Assembly: GCA_002205965.3 (NCBI GenBank) | Contig: NADL03000599.1 | Span: 1,488,001-1,552,000, forward strand | DNA length: 64,000 nt | Origin: Kappaphycus alvarezii | Taxonomy: Eukaryota > Rhodophyta > Florideophyceae > Gigartinales > Solieriaceae | Direction of reading: 5' to 3' | Part shown: in pieces, positions 44,401-55,500 of the stretch | Numbering within the stretch: the first letter of the stretch is position 1 | How the letters are laid out: each line of letters opens with the position of its first letter | Program-made: the position numbers and the translations under genes | The notes under the pieces: generated by a model | Database searches by the model: none | Told to the model about the DNA's origin: nothing | What the model saw: the letters and a program-made list of their open reading frames with translations, nothing else

Positions 44401-44759
44401 ATAAATTCTACAGTAAAGTTGTCGATGGCCGACCTAGACTTGTGATCCCCGTCCATTGGCCAATCATCCTTGTTCGTACTCTTCCCTTGTCCTTCTGCCA
44501 GTGATCGGTTAATCCCTCTATCTCCCTCAGTACTAGCGTCTCATTACTTCTCTATGTTTGGGATTATCCCATATCTGCGCTCGGATACTCGTTGTACCGT
44601 CGCGAACATCTCTTGGTTTGCTACACCAAGCCACTACTATTTTTTCTTTTTATTCGTGATCTCCAGAACAATTACCCTTCTACGGGAACTGCAGTTCCTT
44701 GATGACTTGCACGTCTCGTCCGCCCTCTGACACTACACACCCCTTTCAGCCTTAACCAC
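41446..44759. other. AT-rich region without a recognised gene
   Basis: Only short frames occur. Those at about 41487-42160 have weak coding character but no family resemblance. TACTGTAC-type words occur near 43380, 43915 and 43962. A pyrimidine-rich simple tract lies at 44150-44290. Confidence 0.6.
44150..44290. repeat. CT-rich simple-sequence tract
   Basis: The plus strand is nearly all C and T, including several CTCTCT runs, the longest at about 44210-44222. The Arg/Glu-rich frame on the opposite strand is only a product of this composition. Confidence 0.75.
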
Positions 44760-45730
44760 AACAACCCGAAGGCTGTCCCTTACCAACTTCGAAAAGGGTC
44801 AAATGTTAGCTCACTATGCCAACTGCTGGAGCCTTTTAGCAGTTGCAAGGTTTATTAACGCTCCAGATATTTTATACACCTCCTAAAGGATTCAAATCGA
44901 TACGGGGCAAAAAAATTCGGGCGATCGGAGTAAATGATGGATATAATGGTAAGACTTGTAATTAGTGAGTCTTTAAGGAGAAAGCTTGGAAATTAAGGTT
45001 TGTTTAAGGCAGTGCAATTGACCGTAAAGCCTCGCTGTTTCCGCTTGCTGCTGCTGAAGCAAGCAAATCCTCGATTCAAAAGAAATGCGTGCACGCAGGC
45101 AATGACTGTGAGACATGAATTAATTCATCCAAACTGAGCAAGATAAATTGACTTGGGCAGAGTGTAAGTGGGAAAAAACCATATAGTCCGACGAGAAGAA
45201 GTTTAATCTAAATGGATAACACCTTTTGGTGTAGAAATAGTATGATCTTCGAAGGGAAAGTAGTGATTACCGGAGTGGCAGAAAGGTGGTGAAGGTTGAT
45301 GGCTTGGGATTTGTTTCCGGCATAACAATCTCGGCGCTCGTAATTCTACACTGTCTAAAGGCCGGTTCTAAGTATTTGAAACGCTTGAAGACCCCTGCTT
45401 ATTTTTTCGGAGATTTTTCCAGTTCAATGGCAGTTTATCAAGACGGCGCTCCATGTCATCGCTCGAGGGTGGCGAATAAATGGCTCGAGGACAATTATAT
45501 TTCGCTTTTAGACTGTCCAGTGTATTTTCCTGGCCTGGATCCCATTAAAAACTTTTGGGGCATACTGATCCGAAAGCTGTATGCCAATCACCGTCAACTT
45601 GAAGACGATAGTTCCCTTATTGAATGCATCTTTGATGCACGGGGAAATATTTCGTAAAAAACGCTTTAAAATTTGGTTAAATCCATCCAAAAGCGCTGCC
45701 TGAGCGCCATTTATGCAAAGGGTAAGAATA
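44760..45730 (+). mobile_element. Tc1/mariner-like DNA transposon, decayed copy A
   Basis: Pieces of a Tc1-type transposase are read in order. A helix-turn-helix start (LTNFEKGQMLAHYANCW ... VARFINAP) lies at about 44775-44880. An SDEKKFNLNG block, containing the first catalytic aspartate, lies at about 45188. The second-aspartate block YQDGAPCHRSRVANKWLEDN, then LLDCPVYFPGLDPIKNFWG, lies at about 45440-45560, followed by a C-terminal stretch to 45655. The last block should carry D-x-x-P-I-E; here the third catalytic residue reads lysine (DPIKN). Frame changes and stops lie upstream of about 45286. Terminal inverted repeats were not found. The element is dead. Confidence 0.82.
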
Positions 45731-46645
45731 TAGATTAATGTATCCAATCAAAAAAATACAGGTGTTTGTTCCAACGAATTCTCTTTCATAATGTTGCTAT
45801 AATTATTGCCTGGCTGGTGTAACAATAGGGATAATTTTCACGTTATTATTTCAAGGTTTTGAAGTCTCTCTTTTGTAATAGACGTATTATCAGTGGAAAT
45901 GTGCGGATTACAAAGCGCCATTGTCCCAATTTTGATATTTCAGTAAAGTCACGGACTAAGACCAACTGTTGTATATTAGCCACCATTGTACTGGAAGTAA
46001 CCAGTACGTACAGTGAGCTCCAAAAAGATTGACCCACATGTTTATCTGGAAACGCCGAGGCCTGAAATATAATAGACTTATCGACTAAACGCTCCAGGCA
46101 AAGCTGTGCATAATGCTGGGGTTTTAACTCGCATAAAATAATTTTTAAAACACATGAATAAAAGCATATTTGCGAATGGGCAAAACTATAGACTCAAGTA
46201 ATCCTTAAACGTCTATGTCACAGTTTTTTGCCTTTGTAACGAATATTTGCCCCGATTTATTTAATTGCAGAAATGCAGCATCTCTGCAGCCATTTAACGA
46301 GGAATTGAAGCATTTTCTCCGAAAAGTTGGTCCAGTGATGGATGACAGACTCTTCGAGCTCTTAAAAAGATCAACAATGCTTTCAACCTTTGTAAACCGC
46401 CATTGTCACCATCCCCTTAAGATTCTCCATTTTTTAAGTGGGAAAGATGCAACAGTTTGTCCTAAGCTTGAACATCTTAGTCCTGAAAACACTTTATGCT
46501 TGACCTAGAAACATGAATAGAACATTTTTCCTGTAAATCTAGTTAACTCTGTATTTCATTGCAGTCGAAGGAAGCATATTGCCTTCTGAAGCTTTCTGAT
46601 GATTCTCTGAGTTCTAAAATATATTTAGAAAAATGTAGATCGTAT
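45731..46645. other. AT-rich spacer between Tc1-like copies
   Basis: No recognised gene is present. A 97-codon frame at 46215-46508 has no family resemblance. Confidence 0.5.
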
Positions 46646-46649
46646 TATC

Positions 46650-47290
46650 CATAAATGAAAAGAAATTCCAAACCATGACACTCTCACAGCCCTTTTTTCT
46701 TTAAAACACCCCTCTTTTCTTTGTCCGTATTGTGCCAATGGTACTCAAACTCACCCGGTATATCGAGATCAAACTTTTTTTGGTCTTGGAACAGCACGGT
46801 TTAACACTTCGAAAACTCCCATTTCGTGTTTCTTTTAGCACAATCGACTCTTTCAATTATATCGACTCTTTCAATTATGTGCTTCTTACCCAATAAATTT
46901 TTCTTCATCTGGCGGTAACTAAACTTAGCATCTGGTTGACCAATTCTCCGAACTTTTCTTCCGGAAATATGCAAGTTGAGTTCATATGTCTGGTACAGGT
47001 CAGGCACATTCATGCGCTGAGTTTTTTCCATTTATTATATTTATTATTGCCTCAGTGAAAGCTCGGGGCCTTCCAGTAGGATTTGAGGTTCCATATCTTG
47101 CTTTATTATTCAATATATTTGCGATACCTGTTGAGAGCGAGTAAATTTTTTTCAGTTGCTCTAGTAGTGATTTTCTCGCTGGCAATGGCTTCAGTTGCCC
47201 TTTTCCATTTCTCTGGAAATTCTTGCACTATGCGCATGCTTGAGATCGCTTTCTTTGCTCTGCAGCAGCCTGGATTGATATAAGAATTAC
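46650..47290 (-). mobile_element. Tc1/mariner-like DNA transposon, N-terminal part, copy B
   Basis: The minus strand encodes the paired-like DNA-binding half of a Tc1-type transposase. A first helical domain is followed by the GRPRAFTEA linker (compare GRPRKLT in the family). A second HTH follows, with LNLHISGRKVRRIGQPDA and KKNLLGKKH. A decayed WSKVIFSDEKKF-like stretch (read as FQDQKKFDLDIPGEFEYHWH) lies near 46740-46790. The remaining catalytic domain is absent. Orientation is opposite to copy A, and overlapping coverage shows it is a different copy. Confidence 0.75.
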
Positions 47291-48690
47291 TAAATCGCCT
47301 TTAAACTTACATAAGGTATTATTCAGCATTTATTTTCTTTAGATTTTCGCAAAATAATGTTCTGAGTTTTATATTCATGCCGACCTAAAAACAATTTTCT
47401 GACTAAACATTTTGAATTTATTACGTAAAGCAAATTTCACTACCACCTCTACATTTTGCATGACCCTGTCTTTCAGTTCATGTGTAATTCAGGGCGTAGC
47501 CATGTCTGCTTCCAAAAAACCCTTGATTATATATTTTTTGGACAAATTATAAGACAAAAAAAGTAAAGGGACTCATTCGGAAAAATGGAGAACAAGATAA
47601 AGAGCGTTTTCTGCCGTACTCTTCACACTTCACCAATTTTCACTAGAAATTTTTCACTGCTCGCAAGAATCTTGTGTACTGTAGAGTACTGTGCGCATAA
47701 TAGGCAAAGTGAACAAATTTTTTAATCTTTATATGCTATAAAGTTACAAAATAAATGCAAAATCCGAAATAAGGTATACATATTGCGGTCAAACGTACCG
47801 TACTTAATCGGCGCCATATTGAGAATCCGCCAAAGCCACACTATATCAAACAAAATTATTCTTCTCTAGATAAGTAATTAGTAAAAAATAGCCTCTTTAC
47901 AACTTCATATCAAATTGTAATTCGCAGTTTATGCAAATGTTATGGTAAATTAACTTCTTCTCTCTACCCGATTTTTAACATGGCAAGCTGCGCACTTACG
48001 TCTGCTAACTCCCCTGAGCCTTCAAGTCCGTTAACTCTGCTTACCTTTCTTTCTAACCTATCTAGATGATTGCTTCTCTCGCCTTTGCCACATTCGGCGT
48101 GCCCTTATCATGCTTTACAAAATGACTAACAGAGCACGCCACCTTCCTGTCGTCCCGTTAAGACTGCTTTCTGGCTACTATTCTCGTCGTAATGCACCAA
48201 AAAATTGGTTAGATCATTACATCAAGCGTGGCGGTCGCCATTTTTACATGCATTAATTCGAATGAAAAATTCCCGTGCATGCATTTAGGATGCTGTGGGG
48301 TAGCTTTGAGCCCGTAATTTTGCGACCGAGTAAAACTTTTCCCCTCCAGGAACCCTAGTACTACCATGGAATAGACTGTGATCCGTTCAAATGCCGCTTG
48401 TCGCAAGCTGTTGTTAGTCTGACATACCAGGACTCATTATCATATTTGACACGTTTACATACGACTGCACTTCCCGGGTAGTCACATATCGCGGGAACAT
48501 ATTGGCCTTGTAGCCAAGGAACCATTATCACAAGTGACGAGTGGACACAATACAGCAATTCTCGGGGTTTCAACCTTAGCCCTAAACACAATCACACGGA
48601 CTCGGAAGTCCAAAAAATAATTCCTGTCAAAGTTACAGTATTACATATTTCAACACAAATGTCGACGCGACCGTAACAACGTGACCAAAA
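47291..48690. other. AT-rich region, nothing recognised
   Basis: No gene family, tRNA or long repeat is seen. TACTGTAC-like words occur near 47678 and 47800. Confidence 0.55.
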
Positions 48691-48699
48691 CGGAGGTTA

Positions 48700-48860
48700 T
48701 CACTTACCACTATACCGAGAAAGTTCACTATGACTTGGAAAATCGCCCGTATCACTACTAGCATAGCCCCTGCTGTGCCTACCTGTATCTCGATCTGCCA
48801 CAAACCGAATGCTTTTCGATAAAGGTAATCGCTCTACTTTTTCACCATAATTTGTCAGTC
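48700..48860 (+). repeat. Diverged direct repeat, left copy
   Basis: It aligns with 50030-50180. Shared words are TTGGAAAATCG, CCCGTATCAC/CCGTACCATC, CCGCTGTGCC, ATCTCGAT-TGCCA and GATAAAGGTAA/GACAAAGGTAA. Similarity is perhaps 70-75%. Confidence 0.6.
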
Positions 48861-49049
48861 TCTTTTAGCTGTTCACTCCGCACGAAAATTGCCCTTCCAA
48901 GTCCAAGTGCGCACTTTTCAATTCGGGGTTCGTCAAGAAAATCTTTTCGCCTTAACGGGTATCGGCACCTCTTATTGTACCTAAACGCCCTCCAGCTGTG
49001 TACTGTCTGACTTTCGACTACCGCACTTTCAATTCTGTCATTCAAACCA

Positions 49050-49960
49050 CGTTTCGGCCAATTCCCAACATCGAAGCTGAACTTGCTGACACACTCGGGC
49101 CCAAGACAAATGCGTTCATTGATTTTGCGGCTGCTATTGGCATGCACTTTTGAATGAAGATAGGTAGCCGCTCTTCAGCTTCTCTATTCCCGACAGTTTT
49201 GTGATGCCAACATATACGACTCCAGACGACAGCACTTCGGCTGCTTCCAAGAAAAAGTGGTACAATGCTTTGTAGGGCTCAAGAGGAACTTCGAGGAATG
49301 TATTTATAAATTTATGGTCTTCGCCAAGAACGGATCCTACCTACTCCTTATACTGCACCGCTCCTTCGAGATGTGCAACGAAAATATTCCTGTAATTTAC
49401 CTCCCAGAGCACGACTTCTACCGCTCCAAAATCAGTCTTTATGATCGCATCATAGATGCAAAAGGTATTCCCTTCAATACCAAGAAAACCGCTCCCCTTT
49501 TGTATTGAGGGCCACCGCCGACGGCTAGTGAGCTATTTGAGTATTTCCACGGCTTCAACAGTATATCTAAAGTATTCCACATTTTTATGAGTGCGGTGCA
49601 ATCCTACGACGTATTCTTGAAAAAAAGTACGCGAAAGCTGCAGGTGTCCGCAAGAAGAAGTCCATTGCAACATTTTTCTTGCCGATCTGGGCTGGGAGGG
49701 CAAACATTTCGACGATTTCCTCGATTTTTATGCCCAGCTGCAAGAATCTACCCGCTTTAAACATTACAACCCCTATATTGTTCTTTGTATTCATATTGTC
49801 GCCTCAAAGAAGCACTACAGTTTCTGAAACGCAATCTGACCATCTGGAACTAAGGAAGCCTTTTTTGGATCAAATAAATCACCTACTTTCATTTTATAGC
49901 TACTTTATCTCTGCTGTAGAGGCGCGCTGGTACACCTACAGACGCAAAGACTAACTTCGA
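49050..49960 (+). other. Decayed coding-like sequence between the direct repeats
   Basis: Several plus-strand frames look coding. One is 49257-49508, about 83 codons, with HRSFEMCNENIPVIYLPEHD. Another is a stretch near 49560-49800 read across phases, with GVRKKKSI and FLPIWAGRANIS. I do not recognise the family. Placement between two diverged repeats suggests an old mobile element, but this is inference. Confidence 0.35.
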
Positions 49961-50029
49961 ACTGCAACGCTGGCGTGGGTAATTATCCAATAGTATTAAA
50001 ATTACCCCATTAACACGTAGTAACGGAAG

Positions 50030-50180
50030 AAATGATCTACTGCCATACCGGCCAGAGTCGCTATAATTTGGAAAATCGTCCGTACCATCACCATCACAGC
50101 CCCCGCTGTGCCGACCGGCATCTCGATTTGCCATCAACCGAACGACAAAGGTAAACAAACTACTTTCCATTCTAGTTTCT
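50030..50180 (+). repeat. Diverged direct repeat, right copy
   Basis: This is the partner of 48700-48860, about 1.33 kb away in the same orientation. A separate short tandem duplication (CCTTTGTTAACAGCTCACCT) follows at about 50187-50232. Confidence 0.6.
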
Positions 50181-50232
50181 CATTGCCTTTGTTAACAGCT
50201 CACCTCATTGCCTTTGTTAACAGCTCACCTCA

Positions 50233-51484
50233 TACCGTAAGCTCCTGTTGCAGTCGACAGAACGGCTCCTGGTGTATATTTGGCACCTTATTTTTCCATG
50301 CCTTTGAGCATTATTTATGAACTCTCTACCTTAATTCAATTATTCATGTACTATTTATGCGTTTGAGACTGATACGAAGCTCCTATCTTAGAACTCTCTG
50401 ATAAATAATCTAACTAGATTATTTCAATACTACTCTCCTCAACTTAATATTTCTGGGATATTCATATTTGATACATTACTGAAACCGATTTTCCCGGAGA
50501 GACGAAAAATATTTTAAAGTTCTCCGTACCGTGGAGGGTTGTAAAAAATTTAATTATTGCAATAATTTTCGGACCAGATTTTGTCCACATTATAAATTCA
50601 GTAGACGGAACTACATTACTTTTGTAGGTGTAAAGATATATAAACGAAGATGAAAATTTTATATTACTAGCATAGCGAGCATAGTGCTCCTGAGTATTTC
50701 GCGAAAATTGTCAAGAATGAAGGAAAAGATTTTCATACTAAAGTAAGTTTCTAAATTGTGGTAATAGTACATAGTGTATATCTTTTCCTGTATGTAAATT
50801 ACACATATTCACATGACGCGGCAACAATTACTGAGAAATTTCTATTCCTAGATATATTTGCATTCTTTGCTCGAAATATGGATATATGACATTTTAGTTG
50901 TTATTTAGTGTCCAGAATTCACAGAAATTCTGGTCCAATCCTAGAACATTCCAGAAAATGGGTCTTTCATTTTACAGGTTTTGAAGGCGATCAATCCATG
51001 GACGCTGTCTGGATGTCAGGTGGTAGCGTATGTGCGCAGTTTTCGGTTATTCAGCATGAAACAAACGCAATAGCATTTATCTTGAGATTTCGTAGTTATT
51101 AGAGGAGTTTCATCCTCCACACTCAGCAGTAAAGTTGCTATGGCCATGGAGAGTATGAATTCTTGATGAACAAGTTTGTCCGTTTATATCAGTGACGATG
51201 GGTAAAGATTAATGCCTTCGAAACTACACGGTAAAATATATTAATATAGTTCTCGTCTCTCGACCCGGGTCATTACTGAGAGCATTCAATCGGTCTGTTT
51301 CTGGGATGCCAAGGATTGAAAGCTGACAATGGTCACATCAAGTCCCTGCGTTGTGGGTAGGAGTATGGGTTTATAATACCTCGCTTTTTTGCCTTTGTAA
51401 TATGATATAATGTTCCTATTCTTTAATCTTAACTCATCTAGTAACAAATTTTGCCATCCAGCTTATTTCTTATCATTCTTGATA
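50233..51484. other. AT-rich region, nothing recognised
   Basis: There are no supported genes or RNAs here. Confidence 0.55.
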
Positions 51485-51921
51485 GGGGTAAATCGTCGGG
51501 AGAAGAGATATTCAGAATCAACCACCCCAAGAAGGAGGTGTTGCAAGCGACAAAAGTGCTACCGTGGTATAGTTGAACGAACGAAAAGGAGTGTATAGGG
51601 AAGACAGTTGAATGGGCTACAAGCAAGTATGGAAGGGGCAGGGTCTACCACCTATGCTTAGTGACTAGGGTAAAATAAATGCTTCTTGGGTCTGAAGTTG
51701 ACTCTCAACTTCCTACTACTCTGGACTTGGCTTGAAGTTGTCTGCCAACTTGCTTGACCTCTCCATGAGGAAGCGGTTTACTCAGCTTATATAGACTTTT
51801 GGCTACCCCTAAAGTCCGAACAAAACTACAGAAGGTACCAGGAAATGCATACAAACAATTTGTGTGGATGATATACTCTAAACAAAAGATACTTAAGAAA
51901 CTAACAATCAATGAGGTCCTC

Positions 51922-52569
51922 TTATTTCCCATTCTCTAAATCAGATCCAAACAACTCCTCTAAAATATCCATGCTGTCCAAGCAGTCCCCACAAATATCT
52001 GCGAATGGCTCACAGCTCTCTATTCCCTCCTGGGAGATATCTAAACTACTAAAGATATCTCCATCCGGTTCCAGCGTCGGCACCACTTGATCCATACTCT
52101 CCAGTCCAGGCCCCACCAGTAAAACACTTTCCATGCCCCCATTTCCCTCCTCCAACTCGTCCTCGTCCTCGTCATCCTTTTCTTCCTCCTCTTCATCCTC
52201 ATCCTCATCCTCATCCTCATCCTCATCCTCCTCTTCATCCTCATCCTCATCCTCATCCTCCTCTTCAACCTCATCCTCCTCTTTAACCTCATCCTCTTTC
52301 CCCTGAGTCTCGTACACTAGCTCAGGGGCTAACCATTCCTCGAAGGACTCCCCGCTCTCCTCCTCGACTTTCTCAGTCTCATCCTCACTTACCTCCCTCG
52401 CCTCTTCTTCTATGAAGAGGCGGCGAACGAACTCGATGATTTTCTTCTTTGTTTGACGCCGGATGTAGTCGTCGGCATCGGTTGGCCCGTAGGCGGCGAG
52501 ACGAAGGCCATTGATGGGACGGGAAGGGCGGTTTTTGGAGATAGGGACAGAGGGGCGATTTGACGTCAT
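51922..52569 (-). CDS. Acidic antisense ORF inside the gypsy-associated repeat
   Basis: The 215-residue protein is encoded opposite to the gypsy genes. The N-terminus (MTSNRPSVPISKNRPSRPIN) is basic and proline-rich. A short helical part around residues 30-55 contains RRQTKKKIIEFVRRLF, then a Glu/Asp-rich central tract (about 60-130) encoded by a TCATCC-type microsatellite, and an ordered-looking acidic end (VPTLEPDGDIFSSLDISQEG ... LDSMDILEELFG) resembling acidic activation segments. No known domain was identified. A related sequence occupies the same place in the right repeat, so the ORF travels with the element. It could be an accessory gene of the element, or a captured host gene. Confidence 0.5.
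   Translation of the reverse strand: MTSNRPSVPISKNRPSRPINGLRLAAYGPTDADDYIRRQTKKKIIEFVRRLFIEEEAREVSEDETEKVEEESGESFEEWLAPELVYETQGKEDEVKEEDEVEEEDEDEDEDEEEDEDEDEDEDEDEEEEEKDDEDEDELEEGNGGMESVLLVGPGLESMDQVVPTLEPDGDIFSSLDISQEGIESCEPFADICGDCLDSMDILEELFGSDLENGK
52180..52300. repeat. TCATCC-type microsatellite
   Basis: Tandem TCCTCA/TCATCC hexamers with TCT interruptions code for the Asp/Glu tract of the antisense ORF. The corresponding place in the right repeat (about 58840-58910) is instead a TCC triplet run. Confidence 0.85.
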
Positions 52570-55500
52570 GTTTCTGTAAAAGGGGTGAGCGGGGTGTGTA
52601 GGGGGACAGGAGTGCTGAGCAAAATGATCGTGAGCGTTTAAGACTTGGAATAAAGGTGTTTAAATAGGCTCCCGGGGCAGGTTCTATAGATTAGAAATAG
52701 GTAAAATAAATCTGCAAGGGATTTTTGTAGTAGTGCATTTGCGCCCTTTGTCTCAAAAAAAAGATTTTGGAGGAGGAGGTAAGCAAAAAGGGAAAAAGAA
52801 CTTAATTCGGGATCGATTCAGAGGGGTGGATACAGTGTAAAAATATCTAGATAAAATGGAAGTAAATTTGGAGAGGACCGCGGTAATGATAAGCGAGGTT
52901 CAGGGAGGACGAGGGAGGACCGGAACTATAAGCAAATTTGGACAAGGATAGGTAGTACAGTAAACTGAAGGTCTGTAGATGACGGCGACAAAAAAAAATC
53001 TGCGCCTAACAATTCTATTGATTATTTGAAGTTTATCTGCTACAGCTGATCCTTTAGGTGCTTCAAATTCTAGTGTGCTCGAGCTAGCAAAGTACGGCGC
53101 TAGAAGCAATGTATGAATAGTAATCTGTACGGGGCTGGAATTTCCGTAGTTTAATATTTGGAAAGGGTAATGAAAGACATCCACTGGAGCGATGAGCTAG
53201 CAACACGCAGGAAATATGCAGCCACTTCCGGCTGCATAGCACACTACAGCTGGAGTGGAGGGAAATCATCAACTAGTGATGTTAGAGGAAAACTCAGGAC
53301 CGCTGCAGCCAACACAGCTTGGAAATCATTAGATAGCGAACTGTAGACTGTGTTCCAATCGCAACTTCCTCACTCTCCACTGCACATCATTGTCTATTTA
53401 ATACGCTAGCGTGCGTCTGTTTAGTAAACGTTGGGGGGCATCGAGCCCGACATCCCATTTTCATTCTTATCAGCGCTTACGACCGAAAGCGCACAGTGAT
53501 TACTGCCGATACTAGCGATTGTATCGCGAAAGTGTTCGATCAACAAAATGACGTCCGCTTCGAAGCCCACAACACATCATGGAGAAGACCATGACTACAT
53601 TCTTCAACAACCAACCTCTGTAGCATTCTCTGTTAGTCATCCTCGACTGAGTAATATGAATTCAAACTCGATTTGCGTCTTCTTGAGACAATACGACCAG
53701 TATGTGAAGGAAGCAACTTCGCGCGCACTGCAACTGGCAGTGGTGGACTCAACAACAACAGAACCAGTTCGACCAATCAATTTATGCTACTGCGAAGACC
53801 CAGAATGGCTCGAGTCCTGCATCGAACTGGAATACATCACTGGCGTGAAGGACATTCAGGACCTTGCGGATGATAAGCTTCGCGTTTATCTGTAATCCGA
53901 GGCCGAGGAAGATAAGGACACCATCACCATCACTGATATCGACTCGGTAGTTAGGCGCGAACTGCAAATGGACATGAATGACAATTTGTCGAGATCCAAA
54001 ATGAAGGCGCTATTCACCTCGAACATCTCAATTCTTCGCAGAAATGTTCTCTCTTGGGTTGTCAAAGATCATCCCAAGCTTGCTGTCAAACACATTGTTT
54101 CTGCCGTGAAGCCTGCGGTCTTGAAGCAACGACCAGAGACCGACCCTGAACTGGTGTACGCCGCCTCACGAAATAATTTCAAAGGCTTCATGAAACATGC
54201 AATGTCCGTACCCGAAGCCTTCCAAGTTGTTGAAAACGGTCCGCCCACTCGAGTCCGCGATTATCGGAATAACAGAAGTACGAGACATGGAAGCAGCGCG
54301 GCACCAGAAAATACCCTGCAACAAAACTCGGCAAGCGCAAACAGCCAATGAGGAAGACGTGCACCACCATTTTGCCCTCATCCACCCTGCAAAGCAGTAG
54401 GTGAGCGCCATCGGATTGATGATTGTCAGAAGGTCACAGACGAGGAGAGGGAATCTCTCAAAGCCGCAATTGTAGCCAAGAAGGCCGCGGATGGTCCGGC
54501 ACATCGACGAGATCCCAGGAAGCCAGATGGAGCGGCAAGAAACCGCCAACCATCGCTAGAATTCAACCACTCACGAACAGGAGAACCTCCAGTTGCTCAG
54601 TAACTGTATCGGATGGGACCATGTTCTTCGACTCAACTGGGCGCTGTGATGATTTAAATGACGACAGCATTGTTTCGCCGAAGTTGGATGAGTCGGCGGC
54701 CATCAAAATCATCGGTAAGATTACAGCTATCAAGAAAGTCTCTCTGTCAGTGGCACTCAAGAAAGAAGACGCAGACAGTGCTCAGATGTTTTCTTTCTCA
54801 AGAACCTGGACTGTTCCAAGAACCATTCTACATCTCGCTTCAGGAAATTTAGCTCTCAGAAACATTTCTTTCTTGGTTGCTGACGATGATTTGGCATGTG
54901 AAGATCTCCTCAATGGCAGATCAGTATTGAAACATCTTCGTGTCGACACCAATACCTTGTTCGACAGTAACAGAATTGCCCTCAATGGTTCAGACTGCTC
55001 AGAAGTAGGCAACCCCACATCCCAGACTGCAACTGGCTATGTGAGTCATCTCTTGCCCGTAAGGATCAATCGTGTGTCGAATGAAGAAGACCCCCCACAT
55101 CACGCAACGGATGGATCTCGAGTCTCGTACGACAAAGCACGACAGGACGACGACCCCTTTCCGGACCCAGCGCTACTCGACCCGGTGGACGAAGATCAAC
55201 ATGATGACGTACATAATTCTGCGGAGAATGTGATCAACGCTGCAGTGCAAAACGGTCTTCCCTCTAAATAATCTAGGGTGTTGGCCAATATTGTACAAGA
55301 AAACCTCAACATCGTTCGTACATCACTCTCTGCAGGTCCAGCTGCTGAGGTCGCCCCGCTGAAGATCTCTTTCACCCCCGACGCCTACCCAGTTCGCGTC
55401 CGCCTTCGAAAGTACTCCCAAGAACAAAGGAAATTTCTGCACGACTTTGTGACTCGTCTCGTGCAGACCGGAATGGCTTATCCGAAACCGTCCTCACCCT

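Larger units (their letters stand above)
51485..52595 (+). repeat. Left long direct repeat of gypsy element B
   Basis: More than 1 kb matches 58155-59195 with high similarity. It begins with the last codons of a gypsy pol (ending LPWYS), then a noncoding stretch with a TTATATAGA box at about 51787, then an acidic ORF on the opposite strand. It may act as an LTR-like end or be left from a neighbouring copy. The exact LTR borders are not resolved. Confidence 0.8.

Noticed and set aside
53430-53480. Possible primer-binding site in the leader of gypsy element B
   Set aside because: A TGGGGGGCATCGAGCCC-like word was seen, but its complement does not have the layout of a tRNA 3' end.
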